Part shown: positions 62,983 through 64,000 of the stretch, in pieces
Position numbering within the stretch: the stretch's first letter is position 1
How the letters are laid out: each line of letters starts with the position of its first letter
DNA from: Microbacterium sp.
GTDB taxonomy: Bacteria > Actinomycetota > Actinomycetes > Actinomycetales > Microbacteriaceae
NCBI GenBank assembly: GCA_029239635.1
Contig: JARBUN010000001.1
Coordinates: 29,679-93,678, forward strand
DNA: 64,000 bases
Reading direction: 5' to 3'
The notes under the pieces: model-generated
What the model saw: the letters and a program-made list of their open reading frames with translations, nothing else
Told to the model about the DNA's origin: nothing
The model's database searches: none
Translations under genes and position numbers: made by a program

Positions 62983-63914
62983 CAGAGCTTCCCGTCCTTC
63001 TCGTCGGCGATGAGCTCCGCTTCCGCTTCCGCGGCGGCCTCGGCCTGAATGGTCTCGAGCTGCGACGTGGTCATGTCACCGAGATCGGTGTCGTGATGAG
63101 CGCCCAGGTAGGCGTCGATCACGGCCTGGTCGCTCATCACGGTCTCGGGCGGGCCCTCGGCCACCACTCGGCCTTCGGCCATGACGACGACCCAGTCCGA
63201 GATGTGGCGCACCATGTGCATGTCGTGCTCGACGAACAGCACGCTCATCCCCTCCTTCTTCAGGTCGAGGATGTGCCCGAGCAGGCTCTGGGTGAGCGCC
63301 GGGTTGACGCCCGCCATCGGCTCGTCGAGCATGACGAGCTTGGGGTCGCTCATGAGCGCGCGCGCCATTTCGAGGAGCTTGCGCTGGCCGCCCGAGAGTG
63401 ACGCGGCGAAGTCCTCGCGCTTGGCGTCGAGCTTGAACCGACGCAGGAGGTCGTCCGCACGCGTGGTGTTCTCGGACTCCTGCGAGCGCCAGATCGCCGG
63501 GATCAGGGCGCGGAAGATGTTCTCGCCCTTCTGCCCGCGGGCGCCGAGCAGCATGTTCTGCAGCACGGAGAGACGCCCGAGCGACTTGGTGAGCTGGAAT
63601 GTGCGCACCATGCCCTTCCGGGACACCTTGAACGCCGGGACGCCGGCGAGGTTCGAACCTTCGAAGCTCCAGCTGCCCGTGTTGGGCTTATCGAAGCCCG
63701 TCAGCAGATTGAACAGCGTCGTCTTCCCGGCCCCGTTCGGGCCGATGAGGGCGGTGATCTGTCCGCGGGGGATCTCGAGGTGGTCGACGTCGACGGCTTT
63801 GAGGCCGCCGAACTGACGAGTGACGCCGTCGGCGACGACGATCGGATCGACCTTGGCGCAGCCGGGTCCGACCTCGCCCTTGACGAGCGGGTGGGTGACG
63901 GTCGTGTCAGACAT
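62982..63914 (-). CDS. livG: Branched-chain amino acid ABC transporter ATPase LivG
   Basis: A 310-residue ATPase, longer than usual because of 20 N-terminal residues and an acidic Ala/Glu-rich C-terminal tail of about 45. Walker A IGPNGAGKTTLFNLLTG near residue 57, GMVRTFQLTKSLGRLSVLQN (LivG type), signature SLSGGQRKLLEMARAL near 169, Walker B LVMLDEPMAGVNP, and VEHDMHMV H-loop. It overlaps the end of livM by eight bases. Confidence 0.95.
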
Positions 63915-64000
63915 TGAACGACAGCTCCTTCTTGTTGCCGAAGATGCCCTGTGGCCGGAAGATCACGAGGAGCATCAGTCCGATGCCGACGAGGATGAAG
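63907..64000 (-). CDS. livM: Branched-chain amino acid permease LivM, C-terminal fragment
   Basis: Only the last 30 codons are inside the window. The peptide ends GLMLLVIFRPQGIFGNKKEL and a few more residues. The R-P-x-G-I/L-F-G motif after the final TM helix is characteristic of LivH/LivM permeases. Position directly before livG on the same strand supports livM. Confidence 0.88.
   Translation of the reverse strand, partial: FILVGIGLMLLVIFRPQGIFGNKKELSFNV

Overview
The window is a high-GC (roughly 70%) actinobacterial chromosome segment, most like Microbacterium or a close Microbacteriaceae relative. The evidence is the actinobacterial order rplM-rpsI-glmM ... coaA-glmS-acpS-alr-tsaE ... tsaB-rimI-tsaD ... 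groES, a DUF7882-type small protein typical of Microbacteriaceae, an F420-dependent oxidoreductase, strong G/C preference at third codon positions, and frequent GTG starts. No rRNA, tRNA, insertion sequence, prophage or CRISPR array was seen. Gene density is high, and most gaps are under 250 bases.

Layout. 1-9.4 kb: a possible partial gene, an F420-dependent oxidoreductase, a TerC/Alx-type membrane protein behind a clear yybP-ykoY manganese riboswitch, a VOC protein, a TetR/MMPL exporter pair, a glycosyltransferase and a lipase-like hydrolase. 9.4-19.3 kb: a MarR-transglutaminase-DUF2207 operon divergent from the DUF7882 gene, secreted or membrane proteins, a large DivIVA-like coiled-coil protein, a hairpin-rich 564-base divergent gap, a DUF998 membrane protein and a MacB-like ABC transporter. 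19.3-33 kb: a dispersed surface-polysaccharide region with a LuxR-type ATPase regulator, a BY-kinase, two paralogous polyprenyl-phosphate sugar transferases, a low-molecular-weight tyrosine phosphatase, UDP-glucose dehydrogenase, an ABC1/UbiB kinase and small proteins. 33.3-41.3 kb: tandem PIG-L deacetylases, a NarL-type two-component system, ohrR-ohr with two abutting operators, a PepSY lipoprotein, a haloperoxidase-like hydrolase and a CPBP protease.

41.3-58.7 kb is the conserved housekeeping block: ribosomal proteins, UDP-GlcNAc synthesis (glmM, glmS), coaA, acpS, alr, t6A synthesis (tsaE, tsaB, tsaD), rimI and groES. Between tsaE and tsaB sits a tightly overlapping five-gene operon: an OmpA-domain lipoprotein with eight exact 17-residue FGDGSG repeats, a DUF3060 lipoprotein, a DUF4190 membrane protein, and an OmpR-type regulator with its histidine kinase. 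It looks like a self-contained envelope-sensing module and is the most promising uncharacterised system here. 58.8-64 kb holds rarD, a branched-chain amino acid binding protein, and a convergent livM-livG-livF cluster that runs off the right edge.

Regulation visible in the sequence includes the riboswitch with a Shine-Dalgarno-sequestering alternative helix, two CIRCE elements at groES, OhrR operators, an XRE operator palindrome, and a recurrent TANNNT-N6/7-start codon pattern before at least fourteen genes that points to leaderless transcripts. The heptamer GGATGCC/GGCATCC is strikingly common and forces otherwise rare codons.
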